A stretch of DNA of 6,356 nt from Tissierellia bacterium (GTDB taxonomy: Bacteria > Bacillota > Clostridia > Tissierellales > Tepidimicrobiaceae), in the NCBI GenBank assembly GCA_012518745.1, contig JAAYRM010000170.1, positions 1 through 6,356 of the forward strand, in the 5' to 3' direction. How positions within the stretch are numbered: position 1 is the stretch's first letter; the number at the start of each line of letters is the position of its first letter. Shown one piece after another: positions 1 to 5,510 of the stretch. The notes beneath the pieces were generated by a model. It was not told the DNA's origin, did not search any database, and saw only the letters and a program-made list of their open reading frames with translations. The position numbers and the translations under genes are program-made.

Positions 1-34
1 AAACATATCCTCTCCCATAAGAAATTTTACCCAT
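1..34 (-). CDS. tnpA: IS200/IS605 transposase TnpA, N-terminal fragment (cut by window edge)
   Basis: Only 11 complete codons are visible, reading MGKISYGRGYV from the ATG at 34. From memory, such an RGYVY-like start precedes the conserved YH(I/L)VW and KYR segments of IS200/IS605 TnpA, a small HUH/Y1 single-strand transposase. An AAGGTG ribosome binding site (39-44) lies 4 nt upstream of the ATG, and a TATAAT -10 box lies further up (57-62). The position just inside a hairpin-bearing IS end supports the call. The catalytic HUH and Tyr residues are outside the window, so activity cannot be judged. A different small IS-borne gene is possible but less likely. Confidence 0.7.
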   Translation of the reverse strand, partial: MGKISYGRGYV

Positions 35-56
35 ACGTCACCTTCCCTTTAGTTAT

Positions 57-62
57 ATTATA
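57..62 (-). promoter_or_regulatory. Candidate -10 box for tnpA
   Basis: A consensus TATAAT on the minus strand lies 22 nt upstream of the tnpA ATG. No good -35 is seen at 16-18 bp spacing; the best hexamer there is TAAAAT at 80-85. That would give weak expression, as is usual for transposase promoters. The leader would be short and contain only the ribosome binding site. Confidence 0.4.
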
Positions 63-126
63 ACATATGTAACGGTGATATTTTAGCTATGTCGGGAAAT
101 TTGATGTAGTTTTAATGCAACATATA

Positions 127-168
127 CCGCCACTAACTCATGACTAAAGTCACGAGAATGCGTGGCGG
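127..168 (-). repeat. Left-end imperfect hairpin of the IS200/IS605 element
   Basis: Outer arms are CCGCCAC (127-133) and GTGGCGG (162-168), fully complementary. An inner stem pairs CTCATGACT (137-145) with AGTCACGAG (148-156), with one mismatch on the + strand that becomes a G.T/G.U wobble on the minus strand. The arms are joined by small internal bulges. This is a typical single-strand hairpin recognised by TnpA at a left end. The segment between the hairpin and the TTAC target (169-182 in + coordinates) would hold the guide tetranucleotide; GAAG just 5' of the hairpin foot is a candidate, by inference only. Confidence 0.75.
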
Positions 169-806
169 ATCTTCAAGCCACCGTAAAGCCAATCCCAATC
201 CACTTCCCATTCTCCATCTTCTCCCGGATTTAACTCATAACCAATATCATTGAATCCATATTCTCCATCTATGGAAATGGGCACCTTATGCCATCCACCA
301 TCTATCCTCTGCTCTAATAAAAAATCTTCACCATATATGATCTGCTTATCAGATTTATTTTCTAGGATTAATATTAATCCTTTGGAGGATATGGTCCTAT
401 CTTTCACAGTTATACTAACCCCTTCAAAATCATCGATCACCTTATTATCTGTAGTTTCTAAATCCATCCCCTCAGAGTTTTCAGCTGGTTCAACGAGTAT
501 TATTGCATATACCTTATGTACCTGCGCCGGATAACTCTCCGCAATATTGCCATCAAAATACACTCGGATCTCATCACCAGGATTAAAATCCGTCATGCTA
601 TCCTTAAGTTCCACATCCAATGACACGCTTATCAAATCACTACTCGTAATTTCATCCTCATTTACCCTGACTAGAATTGATTTCTCGTGCACTTCCTCAA
701 CAATCCCACCAAAATTTGGCTCCTTAACAACGGTATTCATATTCATCGGTATGGTACAGCTAGCCAACAGGAGGATTATAATACTTAAATAGGCCATTTT
801 TTTCAT
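150..806 (-). pseudogene. Lipoprotein with DUF3221-like and Ig-like domains, 3' end truncated by IS insertion
   Basis: The reading frame encodes 218 aa from the ATG at 806. That ATG has GGGGTG (815-820) 8 nt upstream and opens directly on a lipoprotein signal peptide: MKKM, a hydrophobic run, then lipobox L-A-S-C with Cys17. An upstream in-frame ATG at 851 would add 15 residues ahead of the signal and is disfavoured. Residues about 32-106 resemble DUF3221 (YobA-like): GGIVEEV near the start and F-N-P-G-D-E-I with AESYPAQ near the end. Residues about 125-208 resemble a bacterial Ig-like domain (Big_14 type), with YGEDF-LE, W-x-K-VP, L-N-P-G-E and W-D-W-L-Y. The family normally continues after WLYG with a proline/glycine turn and final beta strands. 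Here the last 10 codons (G-G-L-K-I-R-H-A-F-S) and the TGA come from the IS end. The protein is predicted to be anchored on the outer face of the membrane; its function is unknown. The truncated product may be misfolded. Confidence 0.8.
183..187 (-). other. IS target site TTTAC/TTAC within the lipoprotein gene
   Basis: On the minus strand the host codons CTT TAC (Leu-Tyr of the W-L-Y-G motif) end in TTAC, the target tetranucleotide of IS608-type TnpA, exactly where similarity to the Ig-like family stops. Family members keep the target only at the left end, so no duplication is expected at the far junction. Confidence 0.6.
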
Positions 807-850
807 AATATATGCACCCCGTTTCACCAGTATAGGATGGAAATCTCCCA

Positions 851-1057
851 TTATTCTTCATCTTCCACCCTCCAAAATAAGTCATTTAATGTGCAATCTA
901 GAGCCTTACTTATTGCTATACACAATCTTAAGGTAGGATTATAATCCCCAGATTCAATCAACCCAATAGTCTGCCGTGTAGCCCCTACAATCTGTCCAAG
1001 CTGTTCCTGGGATAATTGCCTCTGCTTTCGCATCTCTATCATTCTTATATTCCTCAA
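851..1057 (-). CDS. Small Xre-family helix-turn-helix transcriptional regulator
   Basis: This is a 68-residue DNA-binding protein of the compact YozG-like Xre group, and almost all of it is one HTH_3 domain: R-K-Q-R-Q-L-S-Q-E-Q-L-G (helices 1-2), then GATRQTIGLIE (recognition helix), then S-G-D-Y-N-P-T-L and A-L-D-C-T-L-N-D-L-F. The preferred start is TTG at 1057, because GGAGAGG (1063-1069) sits 5 nt upstream and the product then begins at the usual family position (x-R-N-I-R-x-x-E-M-R-K). An ATG at 1072 gives five more residues but has a poor ribosome binding site. ORFs extending to an ATG at 1132 would start upstream of the promoter. The stop is 44 nt before the lipoprotein start, so the two are probably co-transcribed. 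Two palindromes around its promoter suggest that it regulates itself. Other targets are unknown. Confidence 0.85.
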   Translation of the reverse strand: MRNIRMIEMRKQRQLSQEQLGQIVGATRQTIGLIESGDYNPTLRLCIAISKALDCTLNDLFWRVEDEE

Positions 1058-1080
1058 AAAAACCTCTCCCATTGCCTTGA

Positions 1081-1102
1081 TATGTAAAATATATCTTACA
1101 TA
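1081..1102. promoter_or_regulatory. Putative operator 1 (Xre autoregulation)
   Basis: Perfect interrupted palindrome: arms TATGTAA and TTACATA separated by the 8-nt spacer AATATATC (+ strand). It sits immediately downstream of the predicted -10 box and covers the likely transcription start, a classic repressor position. It shares its layout and spacer with the copy at 1126-1147. Confidence 0.65.
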
Positions 1103-1103
1103 A

Positions 1104-1132
1104 AGAATATCATAGAAATTCCAACAATGCAA
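1104..1132 (-). promoter_or_regulatory. Sigma-A-type promoter of the Xre-lipoprotein pair
   Basis: On the minus strand, -35 TTGCAT (1127-1132) and -10 TATTCT (1104-1109) are separated by exactly 17 bp. The -35 lies inside operator 2 and operator 1 begins just after the -10, so a protein bound to either would block RNA polymerase. The predicted transcript start near 1097 leaves about a 40-nt leader before the TTG start at 1057. Confidence 0.6.
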
Positions 1133-1147
1133 TATATATCTTGCATT
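1126..1147. promoter_or_regulatory. Putative operator 2 (Xre autoregulation)
   Basis: Perfect interrupted palindrome: arms AATGCAA and TTGCATT separated by the 8-nt spacer TATATATC (+ strand). Its centre is 45 bp from that of operator 1. The two copies differ at few arm positions (consensus arm WATGYAA) and have nearly the same spacer, which is unlikely by chance even in AT-rich DNA. It overlaps the -35 hexamer. Confidence 0.65.
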
Positions 1148-1156
1148 ATATCGATA

Positions 1157-1180
1157 AAATGATGTGAAATGTCATATCTT
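1157..1180 (-). promoter_or_regulatory. Degenerate copy of the response-regulator operator
   Basis: The minus strand contains ATATGACATTT (1177 down to 1167), an 11-nt identity with the left arm plus spacer of the perfect palindrome at 4362-4385. The other arm matches at only 4 of 10 positions, so this is at best a half-site. It lies just after the stop of the second permease and about 70 bp upstream of the predicted Xre transcript start, a plausible distance for an upstream activator. Function is inferred. Confidence 0.35.
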
Positions 1181-1183
1181 ATC

Positions 1184-2311
1184 TTATGCCCTCAGCCTTG
1201 GCCTAGCAAAATATAGCCCCATCAGCAAGAATACAATCCCAAACATCATCTGCATAAGGAGTTCATACCTTATATCTCCGAAAGAGCCTATACTCCTTTC
1301 ATTTATGCTAACGAAATAATATGTTGGGAAGAATTTCGCTATACTTAAGGCCCTCTCACCCAAAAATTCTTGCGGTACCAATACCCCCGATATGAAGGAG
1401 GTTCCTAGGGATACGACCGTGCTTATCCCATTTATGGTAAACCTGCTCCTCGTTAAATTGTTTATCAGGAATGTGAAGCATAGAATAGCAAAGGAAAACA
1501 CCGCTATATTGATCATATATTTACTGAATTCTACTTCTCCTATATATCTACCCTTCAATACTAGGCTTCCCAGTATAAATATTGATGTAATTCCAATGCC
1601 TAGACTTACCTGTCCTAGATAGATCTCTCTGTTTAAACTGAAGTTTTTCTTGGATGATATCCTCATCCTATCTTCAAGCCTTTTATCCCTAAATTCTATC
1701 ATTACCATGCCAATTACTGCGATATAAACTGCAATAATTATATAGCTGGTATAATTATAATAATTTTTAAACCAGATATCCATCCTAGAATTCTTTAATC
1801 CTTTCTTGGTTTCAATTAGCTCTATATTGGCTTTTTTATTCAGAGCCGATTTTAAACTATCCATATCAAATGTATTATCCTCGTAGGTGGCATTGGCAAA
1901 TATAAGGTATTTTTCCACCTGCTGTTCCAAATAATAGGCACCTATCCGTCTGTCATCCTTATAGAGCTCTATCGCCTCCTCCTTATTAATTACCTTCTCA
2001 TCAAAATCCCTAGGTATTATAATTGCTCCATCCAATGCCTGTAGAAAAATCTGCTCCCTTATATATCCCTCATCCTCTATGATATCCTCTATATTATTGT
2101 TTTCCTCTAAATACCCTACTAGTCCCCTAGATAATTCGCTATCCATATTATCGATAATACCAATGTTTAAATCCGTCTCCACAAATTGGAGCTCCTCCGT
2201 TCCCGCAATGGTTCCATTTATTATTGCAACCAAGAGGAATAGTGTGGAATACCCCAATATGATAAATTTATGCTTCAATGCTACCTTCATAAAGTATTTA
2301 TATACTGTCAT
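1184..2311 (-). CDS. ABC-2 type exporter permease, second subunit (LnrN-like)
   Basis: This 375-aa membrane subunit of the exporter fits the ABC2_membrane_3 layout: one transmembrane helix near residues 17-37, a large extracytoplasmic domain (about 38-185), then five helices near 186-206, 232-252, 264-284, 293-313 and 351-368. The segment S-F-I-S-G-V-L-V-P with E-F-L-G, followed by A-K-F-F-P-T-Y-Y, is the conserved loop before the last helix in this permease group. The ATG at 2311 has a strong AGGAGG (2319-2324) 7 nt upstream, inside the end of the preceding gene, and the two reading frames overlap by 14 bp, which implies translational coupling. It should pair with the 2298-3353 permease and the 3353-4285 ATPase. 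The substrate is unknown; by analogy it could be an amphiphilic antimicrobial. No terminator hairpin is visible after its stop. Confidence 0.85.
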   Translation of the reverse strand: MTVYKYFMKVALKHKFIILGYSTLFLLVAIINGTIAGTEELQFVETDLNIGIIDNMDSELSRGLVGYLEENNNIEDIIEDEGYIREQIFLQALDGAIIIPRDFDEKVINKEEAIELYKDDRRIGAYYLEQQVEKYLIFANATYEDNTFDMDSLKSALNKKANIELIETKKGLKNSRMDIWFKNYYNYTSYIIIAVYIAVIGMVMIEFRDKRLEDRMRISSKKNFSLNREIYLGQVSLGIGITSIFILGSLVLKGRYIGEVEFSKYMINIAVFSFAILCFTFLINNLTRSRFTINGISTVVSLGTSFISGVLVPQEFLGERALSIAKFFPTYYFVSINERSIGSFGDIRYELLMQMMFGIVFLLMGLYFARPRLRA

Positions 2312-3353
2312 AGTTACGCCTCCTCAAAAACATATAGGCCCCAAATATCAGGATTATACTATAGAGCGTTAATAGGGCCATTCCAACCCCAACATCCTTT
2401 GTATTCCCCAGAAGGTTAACCCTGTATAGACTATTGCCTATTATAGCTAGGGGATTTATCCTACCTAAGATGGGCAGGTTTTTATCTAGAATAATCTTGA
2501 TATCCGGAGACATTAGGCCCGATAGGAATGATAAAAATAATGTTGAAGCTATGGCGAACATCGTCTTAACCCCGATGCTCTGTTTATTTGATGCTCCAAT
2601 AAATATACCCAAGGACACCCCAAATATATTGCCTAGGATTATTAGAGCAAGGCTATATCTTGCCTCCCTCAATAGGTTCATCTTCAATACAAATTCTATA
2701 AATAAGAGCAACAGGCCATTAGCTAGCAGATTGAAGGCTAAAGCCACTATAATTCCTGCAAATAGAAAATCCTTCTTTTTAAGGGGTGTTATATTCAACC
2801 TAGCCCCTATATTGGTTAGATTCCCCTGGGCTAGGGAGACGGTTTCAATTCCAGCAAAAACGCTATAGGTGGATACCATTCCGATCAGGGAATAAAATAT
2901 AACCAATATTCCGTTGGCTTCCTGATCCCTATCAGCTATATAATTTGCCTCGAAATCGTAGTTCTCCATAGGTCTATTAAGCGAATTCATCTGCTTTATC
3001 TGCTCCACTATGCCCTTTATCATCGTTTGATTTATTCCAGAATCATTTACCAGTATATTGAGATCCTCGTCTATAAAGCCATCTATATTTCCCTCCGCTA
3101 AATTCCTATTCGCGTCCTTCCTTGGGACTTCCACTATATTCACCATATCGATGGTTTCCAATATAGCTGAAATGGGATTTTCCCTCTCCATACCTATATC
3201 GATATCTTCCAATCCTATATTGCTAATTCCGCTGAAGGCTATATAGAAAAAGGAAACCAATATAATCGGATATATTAAACCCCAAAATAGAAATCCCATA
3301 TCCCGATAGACGTTCTTACCCTGATATATACAATTCCTCAATAGAGTTTTCAT
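2298..3353 (-). CDS. ABC-2 type exporter permease, first subunit (LnrM-like)
   Basis: This is a 351-aa integral membrane protein. Predicted helices lie near residues 21-41, 147-169, 196-222, 233-255, 264-282 and 322-343, with an extracytoplasmic domain (about 42-146) between the first two. This is the usual ABC2_membrane_3 plan. The stretch L-N-I-T-P-L-K-K-K-D-F after helix 2 matches the cytoplasmic coupling segment commonly seen as TP(l)-x-R/K-x-x-(f/y) in these permeases. The start codon overlaps the stop of the ATPase gene by one base (TAATG), and AAGGG lies 5 nt upstream of the ATG, so it is translationally coupled. With the second permease it would form the membrane heterodimer driven by the ATPase. 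The similarity to LnrM is a family-level judgement from layout, and the transported compound cannot be inferred. Confidence 0.85.
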   Translation of the reverse strand: MKTLLRNCIYQGKNVYRDMGFLFWGLIYPIILVSFFYIAFSGISNIGLEDIDIGMERENPISAILETIDMVNIVEVPRKDANRNLAEGNIDGFIDEDLNILVNDSGINQTMIKGIVEQIKQMNSLNRPMENYDFEANYIADRDQEANGILVIFYSLIGMVSTYSVFAGIETVSLAQGNLTNIGARLNITPLKKKDFLFAGIIVALAFNLLANGLLLLFIEFVLKMNLLREARYSLALIILGNIFGVSLGIFIGASNKQSIGVKTMFAIASTLFLSFLSGLMSPDIKIILDKNLPILGRINPLAIIGNSLYRVNLLGNTKDVGVGMALLTLYSIILIFGAYMFLRRRNYDSI

Positions 3354-4285
3354 TAATCCCTTAACCCCTTTCCCGTCAATTCTAAAAATACATCATTCAA
3401 GGTGGGGAGCTGACTATATAGCTTGGTATATATCAGATTATTCTCCATAATGAATTCCAAGAGGTTGGATATATTATTAATTCCATTTTCAAACTTTATA
3501 ATATAATCCCCATCCTCTTCCGTCACCTCTATCACATGGGGGATATCCCCAATCCGCTCCATTATCCCATCATCGTCCTGCGAAAACCTCACTATGATCT
3601 TCTCCGTTGTAGTTATCATAGCCTTCAATTCCTGATTGGTTCCCGAAACCAGGCTTTTCCCGTTATCCATGATCACGATCCGATTACAGAGCATCTCGGC
3701 CTCCTCTAAATAATGGGTTGTATATATAATGGTGCTACCCTCCCTATTCAATTTTTTGATGCCCTCCAATATGAAATTCCTACTCTGGGCATCCACTGCC
3801 ACCGTGGGTTCATCTAGAAAAATCAGCCTGGGTTTATGTACTATCCCGCAAGCTATATTCAGCCTCCTCTTTAACCCGCCGCTCAATTTCTTCGGATAAA
3901 ATCCTATATAGTCCTTGAGCTCAACGAAATCTATAGCTTCCTCTACATATTCCCGTCTTAAGCTCCTATCGTCTATATACAGGCCGCAAAAATAGTCTAT
4001 GTTTTCCTTTACAGTTAAGTTTTCAAAGACTGCCACCTCCTGTGGTACCATCCCTATCTGCCTTTTTATATCATAAGCATCAGGGGTCATCTTCTTGCCA
4101 AGGACCTCTACCTCTCCCTTATCAAAACTTAATAGGGATAGAATGCAATTTATAGCCGTGGTCTTCCCACACCCATTTGGCCCCAGCAGTCCCAATATCT
4201 CCCCTTCCCTCACCTCCATACTGAAATGATCTAAGGCTATTAATTCCTTATACCTCTTAACCAAGTTATCCACCTTCACTATCAT
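3353..4285 (-). CDS. ABC exporter ATP-binding subunit (LnrL/CcmA-like, drug-type)
   Basis: This 310-aa cytoplasmic ATPase energises the two downstream permeases. With the start at 4285, Walker A GPNGCGKTT is at about residues 36-43, the Q-loop MVPQE near 82, the signature LSGGLKRRLN from 134, Walker B LIFLDEP at 154-160, and the switch His in YTTH at 191. The C-terminal ~90 residues form the extra regulatory domain typical of CcmA/DrrA-type drug exporters and end in L-N-D-V-F-L-E-L-T-G. The ATG at 4285 is preferred over 4306 and 4291: GGGAG (4294-4298) is 8 nt upstream of it, and 4306 would fall almost at the predicted transcript start. Minor oddities are Cys in Walker A (usually Ala) and V-A-V-D after Walker B (usually V-G-V-D); neither removes a catalytic residue. 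First gene of the operon. Confidence 0.92.
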   Translation of the reverse strand: MIVKVDNLVKRYKELIALDHFSMEVREGEILGLLGPNGCGKTTAINCILSLLSFDKGEVEVLGKKMTPDAYDIKRQIGMVPQEVAVFENLTVKENIDYFCGLYIDDRSLRREYVEEAIDFVELKDYIGFYPKKLSGGLKRRLNIACGIVHKPRLIFLDEPTVAVDAQSRNFILEGIKKLNREGSTIIYTTHYLEEAEMLCNRIVIMDNGKSLVSGTNQELKAMITTTEKIIVRFSQDDDGIMERIGDIPHVIEVTEEDGDYIIKFENGINNISNLLEFIMENNLIYTKLYSQLPTLNDVFLELTGKGLRD

Positions 4286-4315
4286 TTCCATCACTCCCAT
4301 GCTCATCTTGATATG

Positions 4316-4321
4316 ATTATA
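4316..4321 (-). promoter_or_regulatory. -10 box of the exporter operon promoter
   Basis: A perfect TATAAT lies on the minus strand. The hexamer 17 bp upstream (TACATT, 4339-4344) is a poor -35. A consensus -10 without a -35 is what an activator-dependent promoter looks like. The predicted start near 4309 places the palindrome at 4362-4385 about 64 bp upstream, and gives about a 24-nt leader before the ATG at 4285. Confidence 0.55.
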
Positions 4322-4361
4322 CGATTTTCAATACATTTAATGTAGTGTAGGAAATCACAAC

Positions 4362-4385
4362 ATCATATGACATTTGTCATATGAT
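4362..4385. promoter_or_regulatory. 24-bp interrupted palindrome, putative response-regulator operator
   Basis: Two perfect 10-bp arms, ATCATATGAC (4362-4371) and GTCATATGAT (4376-4385), flank the 4-nt spacer ATTT. It is the strongest dyad in the divergent intergenic region and lies between the two outward promoters, ending 3 bp before the -35 of the two-component operon. NarL/LuxR-type regulators bind as dimers to such dyads, and the cognate regulator is encoded 1.1 kb away. Binding by that protein is inferred. As RNA it would form a stem, but it has no following T-run, so it is not a terminator. Confidence 0.7.
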
Positions 4386-4388
4386 CGA

Positions 4389-4417
4389 TTGTCTTTCCCC
4401 GTCATGATCGGTATAAT
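4389..4417 (+). promoter_or_regulatory. Promoter of the two-component operon
   Basis: -35 TTGTCT (4389-4394) and -10 TATAAT (4412-4417) are spaced by 17 bp. The predicted start near 4424 leaves a leader of about 35 nt with the ribosome binding site. The -10 is perfect and the -35 is acceptable, so basal expression of the sensor is expected. The palindrome just upstream is centred about 50 bp before the start. GTCATGATCG (4401-4410) in the spacer resembles one arm of that palindrome (GTCATATGATCG at 4376-4387, with two bases missing). Confidence 0.65.
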
Positions 4418-4458
4418 TAAAATAGCAAGGATTAAATATATCCTAGGGAGCATATCCT

Positions 4459-5505
4459 ATGAGAAGATTTTTAGAAAAGCTCTTTATCAGCATACTCTGT
4501 CTATATAATACATATATTATCAACCCAACAATGGATTTGGTGTTTTTATTTCTATCCAGTCTTATCCTTTCACTGCTGCTGGATCTATTTCAGGATAGGA
4601 GATACAGATCTGTTATATATATCGTCTTCATATTAGCATGTATATGGAATGGGCAATATGTATCCTATCTGCCCTTGATCCTATATAATCTCTATCTCGA
4701 TTTTCGATTATATGCCCTTATAGTATTTCCCCTATTGTTAATAGAACCCTCCATATTAATTCTAGCCCTTGCCATACTATCGATTTATCTATCGGCCATC
4801 GCCAATAAATATAATATTTTATTGGATGATAACAAAATCATACGTGACTCCCTTATAGAGGACACATTGTACCTCAAAAAGTTTAATGAGCAATTGAAGG
4901 TAGATAGGGAAAAGAATATACATATTGCAATACTTACGGAAAGAAATAGAATCGCAAGGGAACTCCACGATTCCATAGGTCATGCTATAAGCAGTTCTAT
5001 TCTGCAGGTAGAGGCCTTAAAGATGATACCTCATGAAAAGGATACAATAGATAGTTTAAACATTCTACAGGATACCCTGAAGAACGGGATGCAGGATATA
5101 AGGAAAAGCATCCATAACCTCTATAGTGAATCCCTGGATTTGGAGGATAGGATTTATAGGCTAGGTGAGGATTTTCCCGGATTAGATATAGAGTTGAATT
5201 ATGGTATAGCAGATGAGCTAAACCATGATCTTAAATTTGATATCCTGTCCATAATTAAGGAGGCGATGACGAATTGTGCGAAGCATTCCAATGCCGATAG
5301 ATTGTCAATCCATCTGTTGGAGCAACCTAAATTCTATTCCATAATAATAGAGGATAATGGCAGCAATTTTGATCATGGCAATGATATATTGGACAAGGGT
5401 ATAGGTCTCTCCTCTATGAAGGAGATAGCAAGTAAGCATAATGGATTTCTAAATTACGGGTTTGATAAAGGCTTCAAGATACATATAACCCTTATGAAAG
5501 GATAA
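4459..5505 (+). CDS. Membrane sensor histidine kinase, DesK/NarX-type (HisKA_3), LnrJ-like position
   Basis: This 348-aa kinase is the input half of the two-component pair. Hydrophobic segments fill residues about 5-114 (probably 5-6 helices) with almost no extracytoplasmic domain, so stimulus sensing probably occurs within or at the membrane. A helical linker (about 118-160) leads to the HisKA_3 dimerisation helix, with the phosphoacceptor His170 in E-R-N-R-I-A-R-E-L-H-D-S-I-G-H. The HATPase_c domain follows: N-box K-E-A-M-T-N-C-A-K-H (267-276), E-D-N-G (298-301), and G-x-G box G-I-G-L-S-S-M (314-320). All catalytic boxes are intact. GGGAG (4446-4450) sits 8 nt before the ATG. It is divergent from the exporter operon and 5 nt from the regulator gene. 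Such kinases paired with three-gene ABC exporters (e.g. B. subtilis LnrJ) detect membrane-active antibiotics; the ligand here is unknown. Confidence 0.92.
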   Translation: MRRFLEKLFISILCLYNTYIINPTMDLVFLFLSSLILSLLLDLFQDRRYRSVIYIVFILACIWNGQYVSYLPLILYNLYLDFRLYALIVFPLLLIEPSILILALAILSIYLSAIANKYNILLDDNKIIRDSLIEDTLYLKKFNEQLKVDREKNIHIAILTERNRIARELHDSIGHAISSSILQVEALKMIPHEKDTIDSLNILQDTLKNGMQDIRKSIHNLYSESLDLEDRIYRLGEDFPGLDIELNYGIADELNHDLKFDILSIIKEAMTNCAKHSNADRLSIHLLEQPKFYSIIIEDNGSNFDHGNDILDKGIGLSSMKEIASKHNGFLNYGFDKGFKIHITLMKG

Positions 5506-5510
5506 TATAT

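Larger units (their letters stand above)
1..182 (-). mobile_element. IS200/IS605-family insertion sequence, left end (runs off the window)
   Basis: Reading the minus strand, the element begins directly after TTAC (+ strand GTAA, 183-186). It then has 14 nt of flank, an imperfect hairpin (168 down to 127), a weak promoter region and the start of a TnpA-like reading frame at 34. Y1-transposase elements of this family carry subterminal hairpins instead of terminal inverted repeats, make no target duplication, and insert 3' of a short target such as TTAC (IS608) or TTGAT (ISDra2). The order target, hairpin, tnpA matches a left end. The insertion falls inside a conserved W-L-Y-G motif of the host lipoprotein gene, which independently fixes the junction at about 182/183. 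The right end, and whether a tnpB is present, lie outside the window. The exact junction could shift by a base or two. Confidence 0.8.

Noticed and set aside
127..168. Hairpin as a rho-independent terminator of the lipoprotein gene
   Set aside because: It overlaps the stop codon and is not followed by a T-run on the minus strand. Its position between a TTAC target and a TnpA start fits an IS end better.
807..851. Lipoprotein start at the ATG at 851 (overlapping the Xre stop as TAATG)
   Set aside because: It would put 15 residues before a signal peptide that otherwise begins ideally at 806 with its own ribosome binding site.
1058..1132. Longer Xre protein starting at the ATG at 1132
   Set aside because: That start lies upstream of the predicted promoter and inside operator DNA, and the extra residues are not part of any HTH family pattern.
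2079..3246. Several plus-strand open frames opposite the permease genes
   Set aside because: They lack ribosome binding sites and domain features, and they mirror strongly biased codons of the real minus-strand genes.
4286..4306. ATPase start at the ATG at 4306
   Set aside because: It has no ribosome binding site and sits almost at the predicted transcript start. The ATG at 4285 has GGGAG at 8 nt and the normal family N-terminus.
4332..4344. Small palindrome TACATTTAATGTA as another operator
   Set aside because: The arms are short and AT-rich, of a kind expected by chance here, and it does not match either operator family in the window. It does overlap the -35 position of the exporter promoter, so it is only noted.
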